Positions 5,668 through 6,618 of a stretch of DNA of 6,618 nt are shown piece by piece; within the stretch, counting starts at the first letter, position 1; each line of letters opens with the position of its first letter. Source of the DNA: an uncultured Lachnospiraceae bacterium (lineage in GTDB: Bacteria > Bacillota > Clostridia > Lachnospirales > Lachnospiraceae); NCBI GenBank assembly GCA_902797475.1, contig CADBTG010000154.1:1-6618 (forward strand), given 5' to 3'. A model generated the notes under the pieces. The model saw nothing but the letters and a program-made list of their open reading frames with translations, made no database searches and was not told the origin of the DNA. The translations under genes were made by a program, and so were the position numbers.

Positions 5668-5696
5668 TTTACCTACTGGGTGGGTAGGTGTATACT
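5668..5696 (+). promoter_or_regulatory. Predicted metE promoter with an inverted repeat in its spacer
   Basis: TTTACC (5668-5673) and TATACT (5691-5696) are separated by 17 bases, with a start expected near 5702 and a leader of about 25 bases. The weak -35 suits an activator-dependent promoter. ACCTAC (5671-5676) and GTAGGT (5684-5689) form an inverted repeat across the spacer, overlapping the end of the -35 box. This may be a second regulator site. The short leader excludes a SAM riboswitch or T-box. Confidence 0.7.
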
Positions 5697-5727
5697 TCGG
5701 GCTATGAAACGGAAAGGAGCTGACGCA

Positions 5728-6618
5728 ATGAAAACAGCAATAATCGGATATCCGAGAATCGGAGAGAACAGAGAATTGAAATTTGCTTCCGAACAATTCT
5801 TCAGAGGGGAGATTAACGAGGCGGAACTTACGAAAGCGGCAAAGGAGATTCGAAGGAAGAACCTTTGCATCCAGAAGGAAGCGGGGATTGACTTTATTTC
5901 GTCCAATGATTTTTCGTTTTACGATAACGTATTGGACGCGGCGGTTTTGTTCAACATCGTGCCCGAGCGTTATAAGAAACTCGGGCTTGGGGAGCTTGAG
6001 ACGTACTTCGCGATGGCGAGAGGTTATCAGGGCAACAAAGGCGACGTGAAGGCGCTTGCCATGAAGAAATGGTTCAACACGAACTACCATTACCTTGTGC
6101 CGGAAATCGACGACACGACCGAGATTAAGCTTGTCGGCAATAAGCCTTTTGCCGAATATCTGGAAGCAAAGGAGCTCGGAGTGGAGACGAAGGTTGCACT
6201 GGTCGGACCGTTCACGCTTCTGAACCTTGCGAAGTATACCGGAACTAAGAAGAAAGAGGATTTTACGGACGCAGTGATCGAAGCCTATACGAAGCTTCTC
6301 GGGTACCTGAATGAAATTGGCGCCGGCTGGGTACAGTTCGACGAACCGTATGCGGTAAAGGATATCGACGCCGCGGAGGCGCAGTTCTTTACGCAGATTT
6401 ACAAAAAGCTTCTTGCGGCGAAGGGCAGCGTGAAAGTTCTTCTTCAGACTTATTTCGGCGATGTGAGAGACTTCTACGATCAGCTGACCGCGCTTGATTT
6501 CGACGGAATCGGAATCGATTTCATCGAGGGACGGAAGTCGCTCGAGCTGGTTGCTAAGGGCTTCCCGAAAGGCAAACTCCTCTTCGCGGGCCTTGTGAAC
6601 GGCAAGAACATATGGCGC
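5728..6618 (+). CDS. metE: Cobalamin-independent methionine synthase MetE, 3' end missing
   Basis: The first 297 codons of an enzyme usually about 750 residues long; the frame stays open to the right edge. MetE transfers the methyl group of 5-methyltetrahydropteroyltri-L-glutamate to homocysteine, the last step of methionine synthesis, in the cytoplasm. The visible part is the N-terminal domain: IIGYPRIGENRELKFA near the start (compare GFPRVGLRRELKKA in E. coli), the AGIDFISSNDFSFYDNVL segment at about 52-69, KWFNTNYHYLVPE at 114-126, LVGPFTLL at 158-165, WVQFDEPY at 201-208, QTYFGD at 240-245 and AGLVNGKNIWR at 287-297. The zinc-binding residues lie in the missing C-terminal half. The ATG at 5728 has AAAGGAG eight bases upstream. 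Control is probably by the divergent LysR protein. Confidence 0.97.
   Translation, partial: MKTAIIGYPRIGENRELKFASEQFFRGEINEAELTKAAKEIRRKNLCIQKEAGIDFISSNDFSFYDNVLDAAVLFNIVPERYKKLGLGELETYFAMARGYQGNKGDVKALAMKKWFNTNYHYLVPEIDDTTEIKLVGNKPFAEYLEAKELGVETKVALVGPFTLLNLAKYTGTKKKEDFTDAVIEAYTKLLGYLNEIGAGWVQFDEPYAVKDIDAAEAQFFTQIYKKLLAAKGSVKVLLQTYFGDVRDFYDQLTALDFDGIGIDFIEGRKSLELVAKGFPKGKLLFAGLVNGKNIWR

Noticed and set aside
5697..5727. SAM riboswitch or T-box before metE
   Set aside because: The predicted leader is about 25 bases and holds only the ribosome-binding site; no T-box sequence or terminator hairpin is present in the intergenic region.

Overview
The window looks like chromosomal DNA from an anaerobic Bacillota (Firmicutes), most likely class Clostridia and near the Lachnospiraceae. 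The evidence is moderate GC content, strong AGGAGG-type ribosome-binding sites, ECF-type vitamin uptake by BioY and ThiT, an XRE regulator fused to membrane segments, and a U-tract terminator. The species cannot be read from the sequence. I see no insertion sequences, CRISPR arrays, tRNA or rRNA genes. Intergenic regions are short; the longest is 247 bases.

Layout. (1) Positions 1-1119, + strand: 3' part of a transglutaminase-like cysteine protein gene, cut by the left edge. (2) Positions 1169-2771, - strand: a birA-bioY operon (biotin protein ligase/repressor, then the biotin S-component). It is driven by a promoter whose -35 box lies inside a perfect BirA-type operator. (3) Positions 3023-3610, + strand: an XRE-family DNA-binding protein with a three-segment membrane tail, function unknown. 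(4) Positions 3762-4460, + strand: a ThiT-like thiamine S-component under its own promoter, closed by a strong bidirectional terminator shared with the converging gene. (5) Positions 4575-5480, - strand: a LysR-family regulator. (6) Positions 5728-6618, + strand: the 5' part of metE (cobalamin-independent methionine synthase), cut by the right edge and divergent from the LysR gene.

How the genes fit together. The theme is cofactor and methionine supply. BirA senses biotin and attaches it to enzymes, and probably represses its own operon and bioY. BioY and ThiT both need the shared ECF energizing module, which is not in this window. The LysR protein is placed like a MetR-type regulator of metE. 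A 15-bp palindrome in the intergenic region is centred near -65 relative to the predicted metE start, and it sits in the spacer of the predicted LysR-gene promoter. I find no clearly new system. The most informative parts are the two regulatory regions, the altered putative binding residues in ThiT, and the unexplained XRE-membrane protein between the two vitamin transport loci.
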